Assembly: GCA_013178125.1 (NCBI GenBank)
Contig: JABLXJ010000001.1
Coordinates: 390,538 to 435,065, forward strand
Source of the DNA: Bacillota bacterium
GTDB taxonomy: Bacteria > Bacillota > SHA-98 > Ch115 > JABLXJ01
Reading direction: 5' to 3'
DNA: 44,528 nucleotides
Below are positions 31,898 to 40,251 of the stretch, piece after piece (within the stretch, counting starts at the first letter, position 1; each line of letters begins with the position of its first letter). The position numbers and the translations under genes were made by a program. The notes below the pieces were generated by a model. The model did no database searches, was not told where the DNA came from, and saw nothing but the letters and a program-made list of their open reading frames with translations.

Positions 31898-32803
31898 GTG
31901 AGGCGCAAGACCGGCGTGGTGACTGTAATCGTTCTGGCGGCAGTATTGCTCGTCGCCTGCGGCGCGTGGTATATCTATTCTAACATCAGTGCTGTGGCCA
32001 GGGTAAACGGAAAGGCAATATCCTGGTCTAGCTTCCATAAGGCCCTGGAGGATCAAGGGGGGAAGCAGATCCTGTCCGCGATGATTCGCGAGGAGCTTAT
32101 ACGCCAGGCTGCTGCGCGTGAAGGCATTTCTATCAGCAAGGCCGACGTCGATGAGGAAGTGAATAATCTCGTCAAGCAGTTTGGCTCCAATGAGGCATTT
32201 GAGTCTGTCCTGGGCCAGTATGGGATGACGGAGGGGGACGTCCGGAAGCAGATCGAAGTGAGCCTGCTGCTCAATGCCCTTGCAACGAAGGATATAACGG
32301 TGACGGAAGATGAGTTGCTGAAGTACTATAACGAGCACAAGGCCGATTTTAAAGAGCCTGAAGAGGTAAGGGCCAGGCATATACTGGTAGGCGACGAAAA
32401 GGCGGCAAGGGGCATCCTGGCCCAATTGAAATCGGGTGCTGATTTTGCGGCGATAGCGAAGGAGAAGTCCAGGGATCCGGGAACGAAGGATAAAGGCGGA
32501 GACCTCGGCTATTTTCGGCGTGGCATGATGGACCCGGAGTTCGAGAAGGCCGCTTTTTCACTTGGCGTCGGCCAGACCAGCGGCATCGTCAGGTCCGCCT
32601 ACGGTTATCACATAATAAGGGTGGAGGCGAGAAAGCCCGAGAAGCAGCTGGCGTTTGACGAAGTTAAAACTAGGATCGAGAAGCTAGTCAAAAACGAGAA
32701 AGCGAAGCCGGCAGGTGAGGTCATAGCCGGGCTGGCACATAGTGCCAGGATAGAGATAAACTCCAAGGACCTAAAGAGCGTGCTTGATACCCTAGCATAT
32801 TAG
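31898..32803 (+). CDS. PrsA-like peptidyl-prolyl isomerase lipoprotein
   Basis: The 301-residue product is an extracytoplasmic foldase. The signal peptide ends in the lipobox LVAC, giving lipid attachment at Cys21. A SurA_N-like chaperone region (about 35-150) surrounds a parvulin domain (about 155-245) with ARHILVGDE, GADFAAIAKEKSRDPGTKDKGGDLG (a long conserved block, cited by its ends) and GYHIIRVE. I choose GTG 31898, which follows GGGAGAGGG and gives a proper signal peptide. It should assist folding of exported proteins outside the membrane. It is monocistronic as far as I can see. Confidence 0.9.
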   Translation: MRRKTGVVTVIVLAAVLLVACGAWYIYSNISAVARVNGKAISWSSFHKALEDQGGKQILSAMIREELIRQAAAREGISISKADVDEEVNNLVKQFGSNEAFESVLGQYGMTEGDVRKQIEVSLLLNALATKDITVTEDELLKYYNEHKADFKEPEEVRARHILVGDEKAARGILAQLKSGADFAAIAKEKSRDPGTKDKGGDLGYFRRGMMDPEFEKAAFSLGVGQTSGIVRSAYGYHIIRVEARKPEKQLAFDEVKTRIEKLVKNEKAKPAGEVIAGLAHSARIEINSKDLKSVLDTLAY

Positions 32804-32873
32804 GCATATTTAGGCATATTAGGATTGGCCAGGCCATTCCACCGGGCGTGTCTATCCGCCGCGTCAGGCCTCC

Positions 32874-32920
32874 ATGCCGCCGTGCGGCATCACGAGAGAG
32901 GAGGGGTTACCCCTCCTCTC
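32874..32920. other. Two adjacent perfect hairpins before the DUF512 gene
   Basis: ATGCCGC/GCGGCAT (32874-32890, 3-nt loop) and GAGAGGAGGGG/CCCCTCCTCTC (32896-32920, 11 bp, loop TTA) follow each other. No T-run follows either, so they are not simple terminators. They may be a transcript-end or leader structure. Confidence 0.7.
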
Positions 32921-32982
32921 CCTTTGCAGGGAAGGAGATTCCATCCGGACCGCGAATAATCAAATGGTGAGGCGATCATTGA

Positions 32983-34491
32983 GTGGGGAAGATGAGTGCT
33001 GGAGCGAGAAAGGGGACGGGAGCCAAAGTGGCCGCGGTCAACCCCGGGTCTGCCGCCGGTGAGGCCGGCCTGGAGGGAGGCGATATTGTCCTCAGCATCA
33101 ATGGCTTCCCCCTCGCTGATATTATAGATTACAGGTTCCTTGAGACAGATACGCACCTGGAGCTCGAGGTCATGAAGAAAGATGGGGAGCTTTGGGTGAT
33201 AGATGTGGATAAGGACTATGATGAGGATCTCGGGATAGAGTTCGAGTCTGCAACGTTCGACGGGATCAGGACATGTCGAAATAAGTGTATTTTTTGCTTC
33301 ATCGACCAGTTGCCGGGCGGCCTCAGGGAGAGTCTTTATATCAAGGACGATGATTACCGTCTCTCGTTCCTGCATGGGAACTTCATTACCCTGACAAATG
33401 CGGCTCCTCCTGATCTCGAACGTATCGCCCGGATGAAGCTTTCGCCGCTTTATATTTCGGTTCACGCGACCTCCCCCGAGGTCCGGGCGAGGCTCCTCGG
33501 CAGCCGGCACGCGGGACAAATTATGAATCAGATCAGCTTGCTCGCACGATCCGGCATAGAGATGCATATCCAGATAGTCCTGTGCCCCGACCTGAATGAT
33601 GGGGCAATCCTGGATGCGACAATATCCGACCTCGCTGGTTTCTGGCCGCAGGTGAAATCCGTCGGGGTGGTCCCTGTGGGCCTCACGCGCTACAGGAGCG
33701 GGCTTTATCCCCTGAGACCGGTAACGAAGCCTGATGCCCGGGCCGTGGTTGACCAGATCGAGAGGTGGGCGGCTGAATTCAGACGGAGATTCGGCTATTC
33801 CTTTTGCTTCGCCGCCGACGAGTTCTATCTTACGGCGCGCCGTGAGGTGCCGGCCGCCTTATTTTATGAGGATTTCCCACAGTTCGAAAATGGCATAGGG
33901 CTCATAAGGTCATTCCTTGATGAGCTTGACAGCCTGCGCGAGCGACGCAAGCTGCGCGAGTTGAGTAAGCTCCGCGACATCCGGGCTCGAGGTCGGGCTC
34001 GTGGGGCTGGGATTTTTAAAAACATCCTGGTTGTGACGGGCCTTCTTGCACAAGATATAATCATGGAGGCAGCCGCTTTCATAGAGGAAAGCCTCCCGGG
34101 GCTTAGCGTGGCAGTATGCCCGGTGCGAAACCGTTTCTTCGGCGATAGCATCTCAGTGGCCGGTCTTGTTGTCGGTCGGGATATCATTGAGGCCCTGTCG
34201 GTGTGGGCCGTGGGGCGCTCCTCTGGGGACTGTGCCGGTCATGCCAGGGGCTGTGGCTGCTGCTGTGGCGATCAGATCGCCTGCATAGCCGTCCCGTCGG
34301 TAATGTTGAAATCAGGCGAGGATTTCTTCCTGGACGGGATAAGCACGAGGGATATCGAGGCGGCCCTGAATGCCCCGGTGCGCGTGGTAGAGCCGACGCC
34401 GGAGGCGTTGTTCGAGCTGGCGTGCGATATCATGGGGAAGCGGGCTGGTTCTGATCTCGACCTGGATGACTCGACCTGGATGAATCGATAG
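32983..34491 (+). CDS. DUF512 domain radical SAM-like protein
   Basis: The 502-residue protein combines a PDZ domain (about 14-80, GSAAGEAGLEGGDIVLSINGF), a radical-SAM-like domain with the CX3CX2C set Cys98, Cys102 and Cys105 (CRNKCIFCFID), and a C-terminal DUF512 domain. It is a soluble, probably iron-sulfur protein of unknown function, always found before der in Clostridia, so a role in ribosome assembly or rRNA modification is possible. The start is GTG 32983, about 10 nt after GTGAGG. It has an unusual Cys-rich insert (34231-34283) and a Gly/Arg insert near residue 330. Confidence 0.85.
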   Translation: MGKMSAGARKGTGAKVAAVNPGSAAGEAGLEGGDIVLSINGFPLADIIDYRFLETDTHLELEVMKKDGELWVIDVDKDYDEDLGIEFESATFDGIRTCRNKCIFCFIDQLPGGLRESLYIKDDDYRLSFLHGNFITLTNAAPPDLERIARMKLSPLYISVHATSPEVRARLLGSRHAGQIMNQISLLARSGIEMHIQIVLCPDLNDGAILDATISDLAGFWPQVKSVGVVPVGLTRYRSGLYPLRPVTKPDARAVVDQIERWAAEFRRRFGYSFCFAADEFYLTARREVPAALFYEDFPQFENGIGLIRSFLDELDSLRERRKLRELSKLRDIRARGRARGAGIFKNILVVTGLLAQDIIMEAAAFIEESLPGLSVAVCPVRNRFFGDSISVAGLVVGRDIIEALSVWAVGRSSGDCAGHARGCGCCCGDQIACIAVPSVMLKSGEDFFLDGISTRDIEAALNAPVRVVEPTPEALFELACDIMGKRAGSDLDLDDSTWMNR

Positions 34492-34521
34492 CAGGGTGCG
34501 GTGAAAGGCAGGTTTGAATCG

Positions 34522-35913
34522 GTGACAAATGCGCCGGTTGTGGCTATAGTAGGACGGCCCAATGTGGGAAAATCTACGCTGTTCAACAGGATCATAGGGG
34601 CGAGGGTAGCCATCGTGGAGAAGACGCCCGGCGTGACCAGGGATAGGATATATGAATGGGCGGAATGGAGAGGTAGGCGCTTCTTGCTCGTGGACACCGG
34701 CGGGATCGATGTGATCTCGGGGAAGGCCAGGGCCGGGGCGGGGTCCCGAGCCGAAGATGAACTGGAGATCATGCAGCAGACGCGGCGCCAGGCGGAGATC
34801 GCCATAGCCGAATCGGACATCATTTTGTTCGTCGTCGATGCCAGGGATGGCGTGACACCGGCTGATCATGATATTGCCGGCATCCTCCGTCGCTCGGGCA
34901 AGCCGGTGCTCCTCGTCGCCAACAAACTCGAGGGGAAAATCGGGGGGCATGAGGCCGGGCACATGGACCTTTATGAGCTGGGTCTCGGTGATGCCTTTCC
35001 AATTTCGGCCGTGCATGGCGAGGGCGTAGGTGATCTCCTCGATGCCGTTATAGAGAGTATGGGGCAGCTGCCAGGCGCCGGCGCGGCTGAAGGAGAGACC
35101 GGAGAAGCTGAGACAACCGGATTCGTCATAAAGATCGCCGTGATCGGGCGCCCCAACGTCGGGAAATCCTCCCTCGTCAACAAGATCCTTGGAGAGGAAC
35201 GCTTCATAGTAAGCGATGTGCCCGGGACGACCAGGGATGCTATAGATACACTATTTCGCCATGGCGACCAGGAGTTCAGGATTATCGATACAGCGGGGAT
35301 CAGGCGTAAATCCAGGATCAGGGATCAACTCGAGAGATACTCTGTTCTGAGGGCGCTGCGTGCAATAGATAGATGTGATGTCGCCGTCCTCGTGCTGGAC
35401 GCCCTCGAGGGCCCGACCGAGCAGGAGACGAAGATAGGGGGCTATATTCACGAGGCGGGGCGAGGCTGTATAATTGCGGTCAACAAGTGGGACCTGGTCA
35501 AGGACCGGGAAAACGTCATGACTCAGCTCGAGAGGGATATACGGGATACCCTCGGGTTTCTGGACTATGCTCCGATTGTTTTCATATCAGCTGTTACAGG
35601 GAAGAGAGTGGAGACTCTTCTCCAGATGATAAAGGACGTCTTCGCCAGGTGGAGCTCCAGGATACCGACATCAACCCTGAACCAGGTGATCCAGGAGGCG
35701 GTAGTGCGGGTCGAGCCCCCTTCACATAAGGGGAGGGAGTTGAAGGTGTACTATGGAACGCAGGTCAGGTCCAGGCCGCCCGCGTTTGCGATCTATGTGA
35801 ACGATCCTGATCTAATGCACTTCTCTTATGAGCGGTATCTCGAGAATACGTTACGGGAGGCTTTCGGCTTTGAGGGCACGAGGATAGAGCTGTGGATGCG
35901 CAGGAAGACCTGA
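34522..35913 (+). CDS. der: Ribosome biogenesis GTPase Der
   Basis: Der (EngA) is the two-GTPase-domain factor for 50S assembly. The 463-residue protein has both G1 motifs (GRPNVGKSTLFN near residue 10 and GRPNVGKSSLVN near 205), DTGGI and DTAGI G3 motifs, and G4 as NKLE in the first domain and NKWD in the second. NKxE-type G4 is common in Der domain 1. The KH-like domain is at about 380-463. I choose GTG 34522, 9 nt after AAAGGCAGG; GTG 34501 is the longer alternative. A Gly/Ala insert (about 70-82) lies after DTGGIDV. Confidence 0.95.
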   Translation: MTNAPVVAIVGRPNVGKSTLFNRIIGARVAIVEKTPGVTRDRIYEWAEWRGRRFLLVDTGGIDVISGKARAGAGSRAEDELEIMQQTRRQAEIAIAESDIILFVVDARDGVTPADHDIAGILRRSGKPVLLVANKLEGKIGGHEAGHMDLYELGLGDAFPISAVHGEGVGDLLDAVIESMGQLPGAGAAEGETGEAETTGFVIKIAVIGRPNVGKSSLVNKILGEERFIVSDVPGTTRDAIDTLFRHGDQEFRIIDTAGIRRKSRIRDQLERYSVLRALRAIDRCDVAVLVLDALEGPTEQETKIGGYIHEAGRGCIIAVNKWDLVKDRENVMTQLERDIRDTLGFLDYAPIVFISAVTGKRVETLLQMIKDVFARWSSRIPTSTLNQVIQEAVVRVEPPSHKGRELKVYYGTQVRSRPPAFAIYVNDPDLMHFSYERYLENTLREAFGFEGTRIELWMRRKT

Positions 35914-35985
35914 CAGGTGGCGGCGTGTAGCGGGTGGCGGAGGAGCTCTAGGAAGATGTGAGATGGGATAGGGGGCAGGGGAAGC

Positions 35986-36651
35986 GTGGGGACGGTCAAT
36001 GCTGGTGCAGGGGTAATTGTTTTATCTCTAATTGTGAGCTACCTTATCGGGGCGATCCCCTTCGGTTATGTGGTCGGGAGGTTGCACCGGGGGATTGATG
36101 TGAGAAAGCACGGGAGCGGTAATATCGGCGCAACTAATGTCCTGCGCGTCATGGGACCTCTCCCCGCCTTTCTGGTCCTCCTGGGCGACTTCGCGAAGGG
36201 CGCCATTGCTACGCTCTGGGGGTTTAAGGTGGGCGGGCCCCCCATGGCGGCTGTATGTGGCGTCGCGGCGGTGCTGGGTGGGCATTGGTCGGTCTTTTTG
36301 AGGTTTGGCGGCGGGAAGGGTATAGCCGTAAGCACGGGAGCGGCAACCGTGTTGATGCCCAGGGCGGTCCTCATCCTAGCGGCAATCTGGGCCATCATAG
36401 TGGCCCTCACGCGGTATGTTTCCCTCGGGTCCGTCACCATCGCGGTCCTTTTCCCATTTATCGCGTGGGGCCTGGGCGGGCCTCGAGAGTATCTCCCCGC
36501 AAGCATTTTAATCGCCCTTCTTGTAATTTATAAACACAGGTCGAACATCAGGAGGTTGATTGCCGGAAAAGAATACAAGCTAGGTCAAAAGGTGGATTCG
36601 GCCCCCAGCAGGAATACCAGTGGGAATAACAGTGGGAGGGAGAAGAAGTGA
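35986..36651 (+). CDS. plsY: Acyl-phosphate:glycerol-3-phosphate acyltransferase PlsY
   Basis: PlsY makes lysophosphatidic acid from acyl phosphate and glycerol 3-phosphate, the step before PlsC (also in this window). The 221-residue protein has about five transmembrane helices with the catalytic motifs GSGNIGATNVLR (about 43-54) and GGKGIAVSTGA (about 107-117), and the C-terminal YKHRSNIRRLIAGKE. The tail (PSRNTSGNNSGREKK) is extended. The start is GTG 35986 with AGGGGAAG close upstream. It sits after der, a usual order in Clostridia. Confidence 0.94.
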   Translation: MGTVNAGAGVIVLSLIVSYLIGAIPFGYVVGRLHRGIDVRKHGSGNIGATNVLRVMGPLPAFLVLLGDFAKGAIATLWGFKVGGPPMAAVCGVAAVLGGHWSVFLRFGGGKGIAVSTGAATVLMPRAVLILAAIWAIIVALTRYVSLGSVTIAVLFPFIAWGLGGPREYLPASILIALLVIYKHRSNIRRLIAGKEYKLGQKVDSAPSRNTSGNNSGREKK

Positions 36652-37001
36652 AGGCAAACCTAGTAGTGCTGGGATTGAGCCTGGGCATATCAATACTTGT
36701 TGCGATTTGGGCTTACCGGGATGCCAGGACGCGCGATTCCAACCCGTTTTTATGGAGCGCGGGAGCTATTATTGGCGGTTTGATGATGCCGATCCTAGGC
36801 GCGCTTCTGGTGCCGGCGCTCTATATAATCTTCAGGCCTAAGGGCCATCTCAATACATGCCCGCATTGCAGCAGGAAATACATCAATTATCTGGCGTTTT
36901 GTCCTCATTGCGGCAAGCCGGTGAAGAAAGAATGTCTGAGATGTCACGAGAATATGGAACTCGATGCGACAGAATGCCCGCATTGTCGGATGAAGGCGTA
37001 A
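36648..37001 (+). CDS. Membrane protein with double zinc ribbon
   Basis: The 117-residue protein has two N-terminal transmembrane helices (about 5-22 and 35-62) and a C-terminal region with four CxxC knuckles (CPHC, CPHC, CLRC, CPHC), a double zinc ribbon likely on the cytosolic side. Architecture is similar to zinc-ribbon membrane proteins of unknown function. The start is GTG 36648 with GGAGGGAG 6 nt upstream, overlapping the end of plsY by 4 bp, so the two are probably cotranscribed. Confidence 0.7.
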   Translation: MKANLVVLGLSLGISILVAIWAYRDARTRDSNPFLWSAGAIIGGLMMPILGALLVPALYIIFRPKGHLNTCPHCSRKYINYLAFCPHCGKPVKKECLRCHENMELDATECPHCRMKA

Positions 37002-37125
37002 TCAAACCGTGTCGCCACCCCGGGATGGAGGTACCCGCCTAAAAATGAAGATGGAGGAAGGATTTACTCACCGAGTGTCGAAAAGCTAATTGTGCCATTT
37101 TAAGCTTCTTACGGGGGGAGCGGGG

Positions 37126-38007
37126 GTGCTCGATAAGCGCGGGAGGATAGAGAACCTCATCGAACAGCTTACTGCCTTGGAGAAAGACCTCGAAACCCTC
37201 GATGAGAGAATACGCGACAAGGCGAGCGGCCAGATGGTCCGCGCGCGAGAGGAGATAATCGATCTTCTCCTACTGGCGCTGAAAGAGGGCGATGTTACGG
37301 CGCGCCGCGGGGCTGCATATGGGCTCGGCAAGCTCCGGGACCGGAGAGCTATCCCGGCACTGGTATATGCATTGAATGACGAGGACGATTCGGTTCGCGG
37401 CTGGGCGGCGGAAGCCCTGGGGCTCCTGGGGGATAAGGGCGCGATAGCCCCCCTGATTCAGGCGTTAAAGGATCCGAATCCCTATGTTGGCTACAGCGTA
37501 TCGACCTCCCTGAAGCGCATAATCGATCAGGGTGATATTGCGCCTCTCGTCGAAGCGTTGAAAAATCCTGAGCGAAACATACGCCGGAGGGTGGCGAAGC
37601 TTCTTGGGGAGCTGCGAGATGGTAGGGCTGTCCCGGCCTTGATGTCCTTGGTGGGGGATGAGGACAGAGGGGTCCGGTATGAGGCGGTCGAGGCGCTCAG
37701 GAGGATCGGCGACCACAGGGCCGTCGATTCCTTGATCATGGCCCTTGGTGACGAGTGCCGGGATATTCGCTACAGTGCTATCCAGGCCCTGCGTGGCTTT
37801 GGGAACAGGAGGGCCGTTGAGCCCCTCGTCCGGTTATGTTTCGAGGACGAAGAGTTGCGTTTCCACGCACTCCATGCATTGAGGGCAATATGCGGCGACG
37901 ATGCCGTGCGCCCTGTCGTCAGCGCCCTCGAGGAGGTCCGGAATCTTGTAGGCATCACGGCTGCCCGTGTCCTGGCCCAGGGGGAGCTTCACAGGGCGAG
38001 CGGGTGA
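37126..38007 (+). CDS. HEAT-repeat (PBS lyase-type) protein
   Basis: The 293-residue soluble protein begins with a coiled coil (about 5-45) followed by about seven HEAT repeats of the PBS-lyase type, each near 31 residues, for example RRGAAYGLGKLRDRRAIPALVYAL and SVRGWAAEALGLLGDKGAIAPLIQAL (quoted by their starts). Such repeats form a protein-binding solenoid. The start is GTG 37126 behind GGGGGGAG; a TTG 37090 start is weaker. The binding partner is unknown. Confidence 0.8.
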   Translation: MLDKRGRIENLIEQLTALEKDLETLDERIRDKASGQMVRAREEIIDLLLLALKEGDVTARRGAAYGLGKLRDRRAIPALVYALNDEDDSVRGWAAEALGLLGDKGAIAPLIQALKDPNPYVGYSVSTSLKRIIDQGDIAPLVEALKNPERNIRRRVAKLLGELRDGRAVPALMSLVGDEDRGVRYEAVEALRRIGDHRAVDSLIMALGDECRDIRYSAIQALRGFGNRRAVEPLVRLCFEDEELRFHALHALRAICGDDAVRPVVSALEEVRNLVGITAARVLAQGELHRASG

Positions 38008-38061
38008 GACAGGAGGACCAGAAAAGAGCTCGTCATTGTCCCGTTATCCTGTAGTCTCTCT

Positions 38062-38096
38062 TGCGAAAGATGCGCCGAAAGGCGTCTTTTTTCGCA
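38062..38096 (+). terminator. Terminator after the HEAT-repeat gene
   Basis: TGCGAAA (38062-38068) pairs with TTTCGCA (38090-38096), with an inner CGCC gaaa GGCG hairpin and a TTTTTT run (38087-38092). The loop is GAAA. The gap to mgtC (38097-38254) has no gene that I recognise. Confidence 0.7.
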
Positions 38097-38254
38097 CATG
38101 CGACAATGTAAAATAATAAAACAAGGGGATGCTGGATGGTCTGGGCGTATCTTATGCATAATTATCATTGTGGGAGTATCGCAGCCCCCGGGCTTTGCCC
38201 CATACTGTTAGGGGCGGGTTATTTCTTGGGGGTAAAAGGGGAAGTTGAGCTGTT

Positions 38255-38926
38255 ATGCCTACGGAGATAACGCAGGCGGAAATCATATGGCGGCTTGCCC
38301 TTGCCTGCCTTCTTGGTGGGCTTATAGGACTTGAACGCGAAAGCCACAGGAGGCCGGCCGGGTTTAGAACCCACATCCTGGTCTCGGTGGGCTCCTGCCT
38401 TGTGATGATTCTCTCCATTCATGGCTTCGGCGAGTTTGAAACCGCAACGCGCGACCCTGCGCGGCTTGCGGCCCAGGTGGTGAGCGGCATAGGCTTCCTC
38501 GGCGCGGGCACAATCTTCAGGGAGGGTCTGACAGTAAAGGGCCTGACCACCGCGGCGAGCCTCTGGGTTGTAGCAGGCATAGGGCTCGCGGTCGGCAGCG
38601 GGGCATATCTAGCCGCGACGGTCACCACTGCGATGGTCGTCGTTGTCCTGATAGCTCTGGACAGGGTTGAGAAGTCTCTCATCTACACAAAGCAAAACAC
38701 GCTTTTTGTCGCTGCGTCCGACAAGCCCGGCCAGCTCGGGGCGATCGCGACGGCGCTCGGGCGCTTCGGAGTGGGCATTAAAGGCGTTGATATGGAATTT
38801 GTGGAGCAGGACGATGAGGCTCGCATCCACCTGTCCCTGGAATTACCCGCGAATGTGCCGCGGGAGAAGCTCATCGAGGAGATATCGCACCTCCCCGGCG
38901 TCCACGAGGTAAAATACGGCCACTGA
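38255..38926 (+). CDS. MgtC/SapB family membrane protein
   Basis: The 223-residue protein has five hydrophobic helices in its first 140 residues with the family motifs LLGGLIGLERESHRRPAGFRTH (a long block, cited by its ends) and GIGFLGAGTIFREG. A C-terminal ACT-like domain (about 145-223) follows. MgtC proteins act in Mg2+ limitation and virulence in other bacteria; in spore formers the role is unclear. ATG 38255 has GGGGAAG 9-15 nt upstream. It precedes surE by 15 nt. Confidence 0.9.
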   Translation: MPTEITQAEIIWRLALACLLGGLIGLERESHRRPAGFRTHILVSVGSCLVMILSIHGFGEFETATRDPARLAAQVVSGIGFLGAGTIFREGLTVKGLTTAASLWVVAGIGLAVGSGAYLAATVTTAMVVVVLIALDRVEKSLIYTKQNTLFVAASDKPGQLGAIATALGRFGVGIKGVDMEFVEQDDEARIHLSLELPANVPREKLIEEISHLPGVHEVKYGH

Positions 38927-38941
38927 CAGGTGAGTGAGTTA

Positions 38942-39700
38942 ATGACGGTGCTTGTTACAAATGACGATGGGATATACTCTGATGGACTCCGTGCAGTTGT
39001 TAGAGCTTTAAAGGAAATCTCGAGGGTTATAGTATGCGCTCCTGACAGGGAGAGAAGCGCCACAGGGCACGCCATAACGGTATTCCGTCCTCTGCGTGTC
39101 GAGAGTGTTATCTTATCGGACCTAGATGTCGAGGCGTGGATGGTGGATGGTACACCATCCGACTGCGTTAAGCTCGCGTGTGAGGTCCTGCTGGCGGAAC
39201 CGCCTAATGTAGTAGTATCGGGGATCAACCGGGGTCCGAATCTTGGCATGGACGTATTATACTCCGGAACGGTATCCGCTGCCATCGAGGGGGCCATTAT
39301 GGGGATACCCTCCATGGCCGTCTCCGTCGCTGCCTTTGAGGATTGTAATTATTCGGGGGCTTCAGCGTTCGCCACGCGAATGGTCAAAAAGGTGGTGGAC
39401 GGTATCCTCCCGGCTAATACCCTCCTTAATATCAATGTCCCCTCCATGGAGGACTCGGAGATCGCAGGTGTTGCAGTAACGAAACTCGGGACCCGGAAGT
39501 ACAAGGATGTTTTTGATAAACGAATAGACCCACGGGGGCGCACATATTACTGGCTTGCCGGCGAGATGGTTGAATGCGACAAATGCGATGATGTTGACGC
39601 AGTCGCAATCAAGAATAATATGATCTCGGTAACACCGATCCATTTCGACCTCACCCGGTATGAACTCCTGGATGAGTTGCGGAAGCTCGATCTCAAATAG
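38942..39700 (+). CDS. surE: 5'/3'-nucleotidase SurE
   Basis: SurE is a divalent metal phosphatase acting on nucleoside monophosphates. The 252-residue protein has Asp8-Asp9 in VTNDDGIYS, Ser39 in DRERSATGHA, and Asn95 in SGINRGPNLG, the metal ligands of the family, and GTPSDCVKLA. I choose ATG 38942 with AGGTGAG 7 nt upstream; GTG 38930 is a weaker alternative. It is soluble. Confidence 0.95.
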   Translation: MTVLVTNDDGIYSDGLRAVVRALKEISRVIVCAPDRERSATGHAITVFRPLRVESVILSDLDVEAWMVDGTPSDCVKLACEVLLAEPPNVVVSGINRGPNLGMDVLYSGTVSAAIEGAIMGIPSMAVSVAAFEDCNYSGASAFATRMVKKVVDGILPANTLLNINVPSMEDSEIAGVAVTKLGTRKYKDVFDKRIDPRGRTYYWLAGEMVECDKCDDVDAVAIKNNMISVTPIHFDLTRYELLDELRKLDLK

Positions 39701-39853
39701 GCGATAACTCTGCCATACAGCACACTAACAAGACTGGCACCTGGCGCATATCATATCTATGCGCAGTAAGTGTGGCATATCCCTGTTTGCGCAGCATGTC
39801 TCCTCGAATTACCTGTGCGAACCAACAACAGGGCAAGCTTGGAGGGTGCCGTC

Positions 39854-40087
39854 GTGGAGGGGCATTACCCGGTTTTCTCACTTCTTTTAATTGCAACCTT
39901 CATCTCGTTTGTGTGCATCCTGGAGATCGGGGTCGGGCTTTTTTTCGAGATGGTGGACGGGGTGTCAGATAAGCTCAGGAGAGTATGGGCGAGAATGATC
40001 CTCATCACAAGCTATATATATGCTTTATCGATCTTTCTCATAGCCCTATATATGCTGGTGGAGTTCATAATAAAGCACGCTACTTGA
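39854..40087 (+). CDS. Small two-helix membrane protein, unknown
   Basis: The 77-residue product has two hydrophobic helices (about 8-30 and 48-72) with a charged loop (FFEMVDGVSDKLRRVWARM) between them. GGAGGG lies 7 nt before GTG 39854, which supports a real gene. I recognise no family. It lies between surE and ddl without obvious link to either. Confidence 0.55.
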   Translation: MEGHYPVFSLLLIATFISFVCILEIGVGLFFEMVDGVSDKLRRVWARMILITSYIYALSIFLIALYMLVEFIIKHAT

Positions 40088-40096
40088 TATACTGCT

Positions 40097-40120
40097 ACTT
40101 AAATATTAACTTAAATATTA
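40097..40120. repeat. Tandem 12-bp AT-rich repeat upstream of ddl
   Basis: ACTTAAATATTA occurs at 40097-40108 and directly again at 40109-40120. The surrounding 40088-40251 gap is AT-rich compared with the genes and probably holds the ddl promoter, though no clear -35/-10 pair stands out. Confidence 0.7.
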
Positions 40121-40251
40121 AATGTAATTAGTGTATTAGGGTGATCCTAAAAGGGGCCAGGCGTTAAAAGGTCTTTAGCTTTGATTCGAGAATAGCGCTG
40201 GCAAATATGTGGATTTTCATACAACATATAGTAAAGCTGGGGGATAACAGT

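Noticed and set aside
34501-35913. Loss of the G4 motif in the first GTPase domain of Der (NKLE)
   Set aside because: Der domain 1 commonly has Asn-Lys-x-Glu or similar at this place, so it is not a sign of inactivation.
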